NCBI RefSeq assembly: GCF_037893015.1
Contig: NC_133660.1
Span: 284,391,578 to 284,455,577, forward strand
DNA: 64,000 nt
Reading direction: 5' to 3'
DNA from: Macrotis lagotis
Lineage: Eukaryota; Chordata; Mammalia; Peramelemorphia; Peramelidae
Position numbers and translations under genes: made by a program. Under the pieces are notes generated by a model. The model made no database searches. It was not told the DNA's origin and was given only the letters and a program-made list of their open reading frames with translations. Position 1 is the stretch's first letter. Every line of letters begins with the position of its first letter. This document shows, piece by piece, positions 10,351 to 25,816 of this stretch.

Positions 10351-11189
10351 ATGAAGCTGCTGACCCACAACTTGCTGAGCTCCCACGTGCGTGGGGTGGG
10401 GCCCCGCGGCTTCCCGCTGCGTATCCAGGTATTCCAGGTGGACGGGAGCGGGGGGCCGGGGGAGAGGGGCCGGGCCGGGCCGGCGGCCCGCGTGACAACC
10501 CCGGTGCGACCCCCCCCCCCAGGCCACCGAGATCCGCGTGAGCCCCGTGGACTTCAACCCGGACTTCGTGACGCGCATGATCCCCAAGATGGAGTGGACG
10601 GCGCTGGTGGAGGCAGCCGAGAGCGTGAGCGCCCACGCGCGCCCCCCTTCCCCTCCCCCCCAGCGAAGCGCTGCCTGAGGGGCCCCGCCGCGGGGTGCCT
10701 CGTGGGGGCGTGGCGGGGTTGGTAGAGAAGGGCCCCCCCCACCGGGGCCCAGGGACCCCGGACAGCGCCCCAGCCCCTCGGCGCCCTGCGGGGGCAGGAC
10801 CCCCGAGGGCAGGCCCGCGCTGGCCTAAGGGGGGCAGGAGCGGCCCCAACCCGGGCCCCCAGCTGTCTGTGCCCTCCCTGCAGCTGGGTCACCCGTCGGA
10901 GCTGCCCAAGCAGTTGGCCGAGGGCTACGAGAAGGACGAGGAATTTCTGAGGAAGGTGCACCACGTCCTGCTGGAGGTGAGGGTCCTGGCCAGGCCTGGC
11001 CTCCAGGCGGCACGGCCCCGGTCTGCAGAGGGCACCCGCCTGGCACGGCCGCTAGTGATTGCCAGCCTTGTCGTCCTGCAGGTGGAGGTGGTGGAAGGCA
11101 CTCTGCAGTGCCCGGAATCCGGACGCCTGTTCCCCATCAGCCGAGGCATCCCCAACATGCTGCTGAGTGACGAAGAGGCCACCTCCTAG
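10351..11189 (+). CDS. TRMT112: Multifunctional methyltransferase subunit TRM112-like
   Basis: Small obligate activator that stabilises several SAM methyltransferases acting on tRNA, rRNA and eRF1 (the ALKBH8, TRMT11, BUD23/WBSCR22, METTL5 and HEMK2/N6AMT1 partners known from the family). Exons 10351-10428, 10523-10624, 10884-10976 and 11082-11189 are all in phase 0 and give 126 aa (human 125). The protein begins MKLLTHNLLSSHVRGVGPRG and carries the conserved C-terminal LQCPESGRLFPISRGIPNML. The last acidic-rich residues vary. The introns are short (65-260 bp). It is divergent from PRDX5 and convergent with ESRRA. Confidence 0.97.
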
Positions 11190-11316
11190 GCCTCCACTTT
11201 TGCCCCCCCCCGTCCATTTTTACTGTCCCTCACCCAGGCTTCCCTCCCACCACGGGCCCCCAGACCACACAGAGCCCTGGGGAATGGTATGATTGCTGTT
11301 ATTATTCGTTTTCCTC

Positions 11317-11322
11317 ATTAAA
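11317..11322 (+). terminator. TRMT112: TRMT112 poly(A) signal ATTAAA
   Basis: ATTAAA 128 bp after the stop codon. It lies next to the inferred 3' end of the opposite-strand ESRRA transcript. Confidence 0.7.
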
Positions 11323-11329
11323 GGTTCAA

Positions 11330-12176
11330 AACTGAACGCGTGTTTTCTTTTTTTCTTTGCAGCAAATATACATTAAAATAGAGTCTCTGTACAGCTCTGT
11401 TCCCCCACTCAGTCCTGGGAGGAGATGGCCCAGGCCCTACCCCAGTGGCCCCTGCTCCTCCCACAGTCCAAACCCTAAAAATAAATATAGTGTTATTGCT
11501 ATGCAGGGGATAGAGTAGATGCTGTGGCCCCCCTTCCTCCCCTCCCCAGGCTTCTGGGATCATCCCTTGGCCCAGCTCCAGGGGTGCTTTGGGGAGAGGA
11601 AGAGAGGAACCAGCTCCGATTTATTGCTTTAAAGGTGGAGAAGGATTGGAGTTTCGGGGCAGTAATAATGCCCGGTATAAATGGCAAGGAGGGAAGGGTT
11701 CAGGGGTCCTTGCTCTCCAGCCCCGGCTCTGCTAGAGGGGGGAGCCAGGCCCCTGGGGACGGGCCAAGCAGCAGCAAAGAGCATTAACCGAAGGGTAAGC
11801 TGGGGCCCTTCAATCCTTCCCTCCCTGAGATCTCTTACCTCTCCCCTGATACCACAGTTTCCCCAGCAGCCCCCCCTTTATGGCTTCCACAAGGCCCCCC
11901 CGACCCTGGGGGTAGATTATGGCTTGCAAGGGGCAGTGCTTCCCCTAGTAGTTGGAGCAGCACTGCCTAGCCTCGCTCCTCTAGTGCCTATGGAAGGGAG
12001 TGGGGTGGGCATGGGCCTGGTTCCCATGGGCTGTTGGCACTGCCAGCAGGCTGTGGGCACTGCCCATGCCCTCCCTTGGGCTTCTTCTGGGGCTCAACCC
12101 CCTCCCCCCCACCCTAGCCGGTCCTGCCAGCACCCCCCCAACACATGTCCACAAGATCAACATCTTTCCCCCCCCA
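11330..12176 (-). other. ESRRA: ESRRA 3'UTR
   Basis: Minus-strand sequence downstream of the ESRRA stop. Near 11,340-11,390 it reads CTCTATTTTAATGTATATTT then GCTGCAAAGA, which I recall from the end of the human ESRRA mRNA. No canonical AATAAA is seen at its end, so the cleavage site is inferred. Confidence 0.65.
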
Positions 12177-14571
<2,395 letters not shown>

Positions 14572-14759
14572 GGTGCTGCCAATCACCTGGTGGGAGAGGG
14601 AGAAAAAAGACAGAAATGGGTGAAGGTCCTGGAAAACTCCAGGGAGGCCTGGATCGGAGCTCGAGAGGCGCCTGGGGGAAATGCCAACGGGAAGTATCAC
14701 GGGTGCCCTTTGTCACTCCAATAGAGGCCCTTCACGGGCACGGCCAACCGAGGAGCAAA

Positions 14760-14900
14760 CCACGGACCCGTCTCGCCATCTCACCGGACCATAGAATTAC
14801 AAAGGGTGGGAACTGGAAGGACCTTGACTTTTTGATCTGAAACCTCTATTTCACAGATGGGGTAGGAAAGCCTGGATTACCCTGCAGTTCAGGGTTCGAG
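14760..14900 (+). repeat. Ancient mammalian interspersed repeat relic
   Basis: Contains ggaactggaaggaccttgac and ctctatttcacagatgggg, typical of an old mammal-wide repeat seen in many gene deserts. The family is not named with certainty. Confidence 0.45.
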
Positions 14901-15799
14901 CCACCAAGCCTCCAGGATGCCTCTAGCTGGGCCAGGGTGGCCAGAGGCTCCCGGAGGAGGATGGGGAGTCATCCATCCTGATTGCCCAATAGTTGGGCAC
15001 CCAGCCAGAACCTGGGGGGGTTGGGAGGAGGGGGGGAGAGAAGGAAGAAAGGGGGCAGGGAGCAGAGTCCAAAGGAATTTTATTCCCAGAAAGAGAAAGG
15101 TCCTTCGCTAGGACCATGGAACCAGGCTGGGGGGAGGGGTGGCAGAGAAAAGACCCCAGAGAAACTCAAGCACTTGCCCCCCCCCATTCCCCAGGAAGGG
15201 AGGGGGCCTCCCTGGCCCTCAAGTGTGAGTAATCCTGAGCCCCGGGTCAAAGCGATAAGCCTGCGACCTTCAGCACCCCATGGGCTGCCGGCCTGGGGGG
15301 GCCCCCAAACTCCCTAGATATGACCCACTCCCGGGTCTCCGACAATGCAGAGCAGTCGGGGCGCAGGCCACGCACACCCTCCCTCCTCTTTCTCTGGCGG
15401 GTGGGGGTCGCCGCCCCGCCCCCACCCAAGGGGTGCCAACTTCCCTTCCCCCCAGGGGCCTGCGCACTCACCTGCCCTCCCGCTCACCTGGCTGTATAGG
15501 CCCGCAGGGGGAGGGGCGGGGAGGGGAGGGGAGGGGGAGGGGGAGGGGCGGGGCCTGGCTCCTCCAGCACCCCACCCCTCCCCCCAGGCAGCCCGACCCA
15601 GGGAGGGGCGGTCCCGCGCCCGCCATCCCCCCGCCCCGCGGCCGTGACCCCTAACCCAGAAAGCCCGCGCGGCCCCGGGGAGGGAGGGCCCCCGCCCCCA
15701 CGTGTCTCCGGCGCCCCGCGGGAGCCCGGGCCCGCACATGGCGGCGGCCGCCAGGCCCGGCCCCGCCCGCCCGGCCCCCGCCCGGCCCCGGACCTGGGG

Positions 15800-15862
15800 C
15801 TCCGCAGCGGCGGCGGCGGAGGCGGCGGCGGCGGCGGCGGCGGCGGAGGCGGCGGCGGCAGC
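15800..15862. repeat. GGC/GCG trinucleotide tract in ESRRA intron 1
   Basis: Nearly pure GGC repeats with a few GGA interruptions in the CpG island. A second CCG tract lies near 15,939-15,963. Confidence 0.9.
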
Positions 15863-15996
15863 GACCGGCCCGGCATGGGGGCCCCGCGGCGCCGGGGCTG
15901 CGCGCCGATGGACGGAAGCCGCCCGGCCCGGGCCCCGCCTCCGCCGCCGCCGCCGCCGCCGCGTCCCGGCCCAGCCCGGCCCGGCCCGTGGCTCAC

Positions 15997-16075
15997 TCGG
16001 CGCCGCCGGCGGCTTGTAGGACACAAAAGGACATCGCGGCCGCTTCCTACTCGGCTTCCTCCAGCTGACAGCGGG
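15997..16075 (-). other. ESRRA: ESRRA non-coding exon 1 (5'UTR)
   Basis: Minus strand reads AAGCGGCCGCGATGTCCTTT then TGTGTCCTACAAGCCGCC, and ends at a CCGA|GTGAGC donor (exon end 15,997). The next exon starts at 14,586. I recall similar sequence at the start of human ESRRA mRNA. The 5' edge is approximate. Confidence 0.6.
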
Positions 16076-16452
16076 GGCGGGGCCGGCCCGGCGCGTATGC
16101 AAAGCAGGGCCCCGGGGGCGGGGCCTGCGCTACGCCCAGCCCGCCTCGCGGCACGAGGCGGGGAGCCCGGGGGCGGGGCTTCCGGGGCCAGGGGGCGGGG
16201 CGGGGGCGGGGCGGCCACCTCCTGGAAACCTGGGCTCGGGGGCCTGGCCCGGGGGCGCGCGCCCGAGGCCCCTCGCTCCCCGCCAGCCGCGCCCCCGGGC
16301 GGGGAGCTCCGAGGCGCCGCGGGCCGGGCCGGGCCGGGCCGGGGGCGGGGCCCGGGGGCGGGGCGGCGGGCGGCGCGGGAGGCCGGGACTTGCGGCAAAC
16401 GCGGCTGGCGGCCTGGCGCGCGCGGGCGAGCCTCCCGGGGGCGGGAGCCGCG

Positions 16453-16462
16453 CCATATAAGG
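16453..16462. promoter_or_regulatory. CArG box (SRF-type) upstream of ESRRA
   Basis: CCATATAAGG fits CC(A/T)6GG exactly and stands alone as A+T in extreme G+C sequence. It lies about 390 bp upstream of ESRRA exon 1. A TATA role is less likely given the distance. Confidence 0.45.
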
Positions 16463-16490
16463 CGCGGGGGCGGGCGCGGGCGAAAGTCAC

Positions 16491-16587
16491 TCAAGGTCGC
16501 CGGGCGGCGGGGCCGCGCCGCGATGGGGGCGGAGCCCGCCGGGGGCGCACCGCCGCCCAAGGTCACTGCGGTGACCGTTGAAGGTCG
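16491..16587. promoter_or_regulatory. ESRRA: Cluster of ERR/nuclear-receptor half-sites
   Basis: Four AGGTCA-like half-sites in 97 bp: TCAAGGTCG (16,491), CAAGGTCA (16,558), TGACC inverted (16,572) and TTGAAGGTCG (16,578). The second and third form an inverted repeat GGTCACTGCGGTGACC. The human ESRRA promoter is known to hold an autoregulatory multi-half-site element. Position and content suggest this is its counterpart. Confidence 0.65.
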
Positions 16588-16700
16588 CGGGGCGGGGCGC
16601 CGCCGTCACGTGGCCCCGGGCACGGCCCCTCCCCTTTCCCTCCTCGGCGCGTCGCACGCAGGCGCAGACAGTCAGGCGGGCGGAGCAGGGGCGGAGCGCC

Positions 16701-16706
16701 TTTATT
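16701..16706 (-). terminator. CATSPERZ: CATSPERZ poly(A) signal
   Basis: AATAAA on the minus strand, 60 bp after the stop, only about 110 bp from the ESRRA half-site cluster. Confidence 0.75.
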
Positions 16707-16708
16707 TC

Positions 16709-16741
16709 TCGGGGCGGGGCGGGGCGGGGCGGGGCGGGGCT
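16709..16741. repeat. (GGGGC)n tract, G-quadruplex prone
   Basis: Six perfect GGGGC units on the plus strand, immediately downstream of the CATSPERZ poly(A) signal region. Confidence 0.9.
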
Positions 16742-16765
16742 CCCGCGGGCCGGGTGCCGGGTCAC

Positions 16766-17733
16766 TTAGCGGTTCTCCAGGTTCTGGCGCAGCTGCTCCA
16801 CGTGCTGCTGCAGCTGCTGGGTCAGCTTGTGGTCCTTGCCGATCCCCCGGCGGTAACCTGGGCGGGCGGCGGGAGGCGGCCCCGGGGGCCGGGCCTCAGT
16901 TTCCCCAGCCCGCGGGAAGCGGGACTCGACCCCAGCCACCCTTCCTGCCCCTCACTCAGCACGAGAATGGCAGTGACCGCCCCCCCCCGGGACACCCCGC
17001 CCCCATCGGGTGCCCCCTCCCCCGACGGCTCACTAGTCAGGCTCCTGGTGAGGATCTCCAAGGCCTCCTCCTCCATGAGGGTGGTCAGAGGCAGGGGCAG
17101 CTGGGGATGGAAGCGAGACAGCGGCTAAGACGCGGGCTTCGGGGCCCCAGAGGGGAGACCCCCGGCAGCCCCCGGCCCCACGCACCCGGTTCTGCAGGTC
17201 AGCCCAGTAGGCGTGGTGCTTGGCATCCCGCGATTTCATTAAGGATTCCACTGTCTCCGCTAAGATGGGGAAAGACAAGAGGGTCGTTATGAGCACGCCC
17301 AGGCCCTCCTGGGCCCCGCGCCCCGCCCCGCGAGGGGCGCCCTCCCGGGCCGCCACGGACCGAAGCTTCTGGGGAAAGTCCTGCCCAGGCCCTTTGGGCG
17401 CGGCGGGCTGAGTTTCGGGGCCTCCCGCTTCCGGACGGTCTCCGAGGCCTCGGAAAGGACTGAGTCCAAGTCCGAGTTGAAGGGCACCACCTTGCTCGAG
17501 GCCGAGTCCATGCTGCTGTCCAACTGACTCAGTTTGTCCTCGGTCAGGTGGGACATTTTGCTCACTGGCCGGCGCTCATCCGGTTTCCTTTGGGCCACGG
17601 GGCTTTCCTGCTGCAAACCTCCCGACTCCTGTCCAGGGGAGGAGAGGGGGAGCCGCGGGGACTCGAACCCCGGCCCGGCCCGCCCCATTGGCCGGGTCCT
17701 GAGGCCAGTGAGGAGGTTGGAGGGGGCGGCCAT
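16766..17733 (-). CDS. CATSPERZ: CatSper channel auxiliary subunit zeta
   Basis: Small cytosolic subunit of the sperm-tail CatSper calcium channel, needed for continuous quadrilateral nanodomains (known in mouse). Exons 17361-17733, 17186-17259, 17034-17100 and 16766-16857 give 201 aa (human 200). The C-terminal half is clearly homologous: HHAYWADLQNRLPLPLTTLM, EEEALEILTRSLTSYRRGIG and KDHKLTQQLQ match human YWAEQQSRLPLPLMELM, NEALEILTKAL and GIGRDHFLTKELQ. The first exon is barely conserved and its start is uncertain. ATG 17,733 gives human-like length, but the frame is open further upstream and MSHLTEDK (17,556) is another candidate. The first donor is the weak GTCCGT. Fast divergence is expected for a sperm protein. 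Confidence 0.85.
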
Positions 17734-17879
17734 CCCGCGGAGGATGTCGAGGTGAACGGGCCGGGAGACGCGGGCAGGGGAAAGGAGAGTGAGGCGGAGG
17801 CTGGGGCCGAGCGTGGGGCAGCTCGAGGCTTGGGGGCTAGGGGTCCCAAGGGAAACCTCACAACATTCCGCTTGTGAAC

Positions 17880-18570
17880 ATGGCAAAGACCTACATCCAA
17901 GGCCTGCTTGTCTCTCGCCAGAGGAGCCTCTCTTGTCGTCTGGGCTGGGACCTGCGCAGCTTGGGGGGGGCCTCCTTTCTCCATCCTGGCTCCCCAACGG
18001 ACGGAGCCCGAAATACGTTGGGCTGGAGTCACGTGTCGGGAGTTCGGACCCTACCACTTAATAATAAAGGTCACCCGGAAGGCTAGCAACTAGTCCCATC
18101 CCGCTCATCACTTCGGTTGTGGCCCCGTTGGGTGTTTTCTGCGCGATTTGCCATTCCCTTCTGTGACTCCTTTGTTGAGAAAACGGGGTTAAGTGACTTG
18201 AACAGGATCACACTGGCTACTAAGCTCCTGAGGCTTGATTTTTCCAAACTCAGCTGCCCCGTCATAGCGACAACAAAGCTGGGGAGGGCGGAGGGATCCA
18301 AAACCAGACCCAGAAGACCCGTCCCTTAAACCAAAGGACGCGGCCCTCTCCAACAAGTGGCTCTTTTATTGCCGGAGGTCCCACAGTTCAAGGAAGGGTT
18401 GAGACTTGAACCCAGGTCCTCTGAGTGGTCGGTCTAACGGAAGCCCCCTGCGAGCTTTGGCCTCCCATAACTCCCCAGAGCCCCCCTCCAGCACCAGCGC
18501 ACAGCGCCCCCGGCCCCTCCTGGGTCCCTAGAGCTAAGAGACGGAAGACCAGAGCAGGCGGCCGGAGCCT
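17880..18570. other. CATSPERZ-KCNK4 spacer
   Basis: No gene seen. It contains a MIR-like stretch near 18,170-18,240 and a further minus-strand AATAAA near 18,366 that could serve as a distal KCNK4 signal. Confidence 0.4.
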
Positions 18571-18574
18571 TCTC

Positions 18575-18580
18575 TTTATT
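18575..18580 (-). terminator. KCNK4: KCNK4 poly(A) signal
   Basis: AATAAA on the minus strand, about 195 bp after the KCNK4 stop. Confidence 0.75.
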
Positions 18581-18774
18581 GAGCCGGGCTAGGAAGCCCA
18601 GGCGACAGGCCGGGAGCTTTGGGGGGACGGAGGAGGAGTTCGAAGCAGCCCGCGCTTCCCAGGCTGCCCCAGGGGGGATGGGAGTTCTTTGGCTATCCAC
18701 CCCGAGGGGAGCAGGGACAAGCCTGGAGCCAGGGTCCTTGGCGGGAGAGATCAGTGCCCATGGCCATCCCCGGA

Positions 18775-22898
<4,124 letters not shown>

Positions 22899-23299
22899 GG
22901 CACAGCCTCAAGATGTGCAGGTGGCCCGCTGGGAGCTCAGGGTTTGCCCCAAATCTTCTGGTCACCGTGGTGACAAGCATGGACCCTGGGGAGAGGAAGG
23001 GGTTGTCCCAGCAGCATCTGCCAGATGCCAGCTAAGCCCCTTCCAAACCTCCCAACTGGCCTGTCTGTGCTCATTCCTTGCCCCCACATTTTCCTCTTGG
23101 AGCACTCTTTCCCTTTTGCTCTGGGTCTCTGTTGCTTTTCCCCAGGCAGACCCCTCCCTGGATGACCAAGGGTCCACACCCCACTTACCCTGGGTCCTCA
23201 GTTTCCCCACTTCTGGGATTGTCTCTCCCTCCTGCTCCCCTACATCGTGCCCCCTTCCCTTACCTCCTCTCTCCCTTTCATCAGCCCTGTTCCTGGGGC

Positions 23300-24130
23300 T
23301 CCGTGACAGGGGGTGGGGGGAAAGGGGGAGCAGGAGACAGAAGGAGCCAAACTGGAGAGAGGGGGAGGAGCAGGTGGACAGCCAGGGAAAGGGGGAGGGA
23401 GGAGGAGGAGGAAGAGAGGGAGATGAAGAGGAAAGGCAAGGGGGGGGGGAGCTGAATGGAGAAGCGCCGACGAGGGGGAGGAGGGAGGGATGCTGAGAGC
23501 AAGGACGGGAGGCAGAGTGGAAAAACAGGAATGCAGCAGCAGGGTGATGGAGAGCTGCAGAAGAGGAGGGTCGGAGGGAGGAGCCGGCGGCGGAGAGGAG
23601 AGCCCTCCAAGCCCCCAGGCCCGGGCCGCCTCCCGCCCTCCGGCGGCCGGCCGCCACACCTGGCCCGGCCCCGCCCTGCTCCCCGGCTGGCTGCCGCAGC
23701 CTCCGGCTGATGGAGCCGGGCGCCCCCAGTTGGCCCCGGTCCGGGGAGGGGGGCAGGGAGCCCTGTGGGTCCTGAAGGCGGGGGCGCCCCGCCGGCTCGG
23801 CCGCAGGGCGGGGCCCTCCATGCAGGCCCCCCCCGGATGGGGAGGGAGGGCTCCCCCCCAGCCAGAAGCTGCCACACCGCGCGTGGAGCCCCAGAGGCCA
23901 AGGGGCCGCCGGAGGGACCCCCACAACCCAGCTTGCGGGGAACCGCAGTGACCGCGGGAGCTGGCCGGCGGACAGCGCCCGCGCACACCCAGCACTCCGC
24001 CTTCCCCGAGGGCCCATCCACACTCCCCAAGGGGCGGCACACAGTTCCCGTAGGGAGACCCCATTCTTACACATCTCCCCCACACACACCCCATACACAC
24101 ACAAACCACGTTCACCATCCGGCTCTCCCG
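23300..24130 (-). promoter_or_regulatory. KCNK4: Putative KCNK4 upstream CpG-rich region
   Basis: A purine-rich tract (23,310-23,460) is followed by a CpG-dense stretch (23,560-23,990) upstream of the first coding exon. It probably contains the promoter and a 5'UTR exon. No exon boundary could be fixed. Confidence 0.4.
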
Positions 24131-24239
24131 GCAGCCCCCCCAACACTCACGGTCACACTGAGGCACACCGAGCGCCCCAGCCCCCCTCTGCCTGCCGCCT
24201 CGTTGCCTTGCGGATGGGTCCCCAAGTCCCAAGTGTGTG

Positions 24240-25580
24240 CAGCAGCTGCGGGAGCGTGGGACACCCCGAGAGAACCCAACCTCCTCCCATATGCTAGCCA
24301 GCCATGCCTACTCTGGTCTGAGTCGAGCAGAGACAGGTCCCCCTTCCTTTCCCCCAATCCCCCAGGTCTGTCTTCTCCAGGGTCCTCTCCATCCTCGCTA
24401 TGCCCCCTGCCCCACCTTTCTTACCTCCATTTGGCCTCAGAAAAGATTGCCCCTCAGCTGTGCCCAGCTCATGCGGACAAAGCAGGTTAGGCACTCCTGG
24501 AGGAGAGGGGTCAGCAATGTGCCCCAAGGAAATAAAGCAGTGTGCTCAGTGGGCACTGCCCAACCAATCCTCCCGATTCCTCATCTCCCTGGGCTCTTGG
24601 GAACAGACAAACCCCTCTAGTACAACCCTAAGCACAGGGTGGGGCATCAGGGACCAAGCAAGGAGGCAAGTGCCCAATGATCACTGGGGGCTTGGCTCTC
24701 CTCATAGCACTGCCATCATTTCCCAGAAAAGAGCACCTGAGGGGAAGGGAGATGGGGCCAGGAGGGCCAAGGAAGAGCTGCCAGCAGTCAGGCCAGGCTG
24801 GACACCCCATCCTCCCTGTGGGAGACCTCCCTGCTCTAGATTGGGCAAGGTGGTGTGCCATCCGAGTCTGACATTTGGCCTCATCTTCTTCCCAAAGTCA
24901 GCCTCAATCATCCCAATATTCCCATGGGTTGCCTGTGCCCCCATCTATCGGAAACCTCATTTTTCACATCCCAGCCCGAGTCCTGCTGGAAGCCTCAAGA
25001 GTTTGAGTTCCTTCAGTTCCCTTTATATGGAGAGGCCCAAGTTTCTCTGGCCACCCAGAGACCCACCCTCCAAGGTGAAGACAGGCCTTGACTTCAAGAG
25101 AGTCCTCATCAAAGACAATCAAAGCCCCTCCCTCCTTACATGGGGCCCTGCAAATTGATAAGGCCCTGGACACTTTTGAAGCAGAGTATCCTATCCATCC
25201 TCAGAAGGGAAGAGGTTTAAAACAGAGTCCACTTTAGTAAAGATGCCCACCCACTCCCTCCCTTTGATCCTGCTTACTACTCCTGGGCCCTCCAAATTCA
25301 GGGAAACAGTCGGAAGGAGCCATTGCCCCACCACGACCACCATGCCAGATCCTTGTTCCAAGGATAGTAGGGAATGTCTGCAGACCCAGAGGTGGGGGAG
25401 GAGGGTGGGAGGAACAAATTTGGGGTCAGGGTCGCTGCCAGCTTCCAAGCCTAGCTTGCTAGTTCCTGTCTCTGCGCCCTTCACCCCCTTTCTCTGGGCC
25501 AGATCACCATCGAGGTCTAGAAGTCACGGCTACGAATGAAGAGGGCACAAGCACCAGACCATCGTTCCAACAGGGGCAAT
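24240..25580. other. KCNK4-GPR137 intergenic spacer
   Basis: No gene, RNA or clear repeat recognised. Open frames here lack codon structure or similarity. Confidence 0.4.
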
Positions 25581-25588
25581 GGGCACTG

Positions 25589-25594
25589 TTTATT
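25589..25594 (-). terminator. GPR137: GPR137 poly(A) signal
   Basis: AATAAA on the minus strand, about 225 bp after the GPR137 stop. Confidence 0.75.
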
Positions 25595-25816
25595 GAGCAG
25601 CAGGCACAAGAGAGGTAGCAGGCTCCATGTGGCAGACAGTGCCACCCCCAACAGGAGGCAGAAGCTCAGGACAAGAGCGACTTTGGGGTTGAACCCAGCA
25701 CTAGAAGCTGCAGACTCAGCAGGGACAGGGGTTGAGGAGAGGGCTGCCACAGGGAGGCAGGAAGAAGGGCACCTGGAGGAGCAGCAGCTCCCACTCGCCC
25801 CTGGGGAGCAGGGAGC

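Noticed and set aside
15484-17128. Long open frames of 360-494 codons on both strands around ESRRA exon 1
   Set aside because: Stop-poor G+C-rich sequence. They cross the ESRRA promoter and CATSPERZ exons antisense, with only low-complexity protein.
22962-24232. Open frames of 250-394 codons upstream of KCNK4
   Set aside because: Low-complexity Pro/Ser/Gly translation of a purine- and CpG-rich region. No similarity or splice structure.
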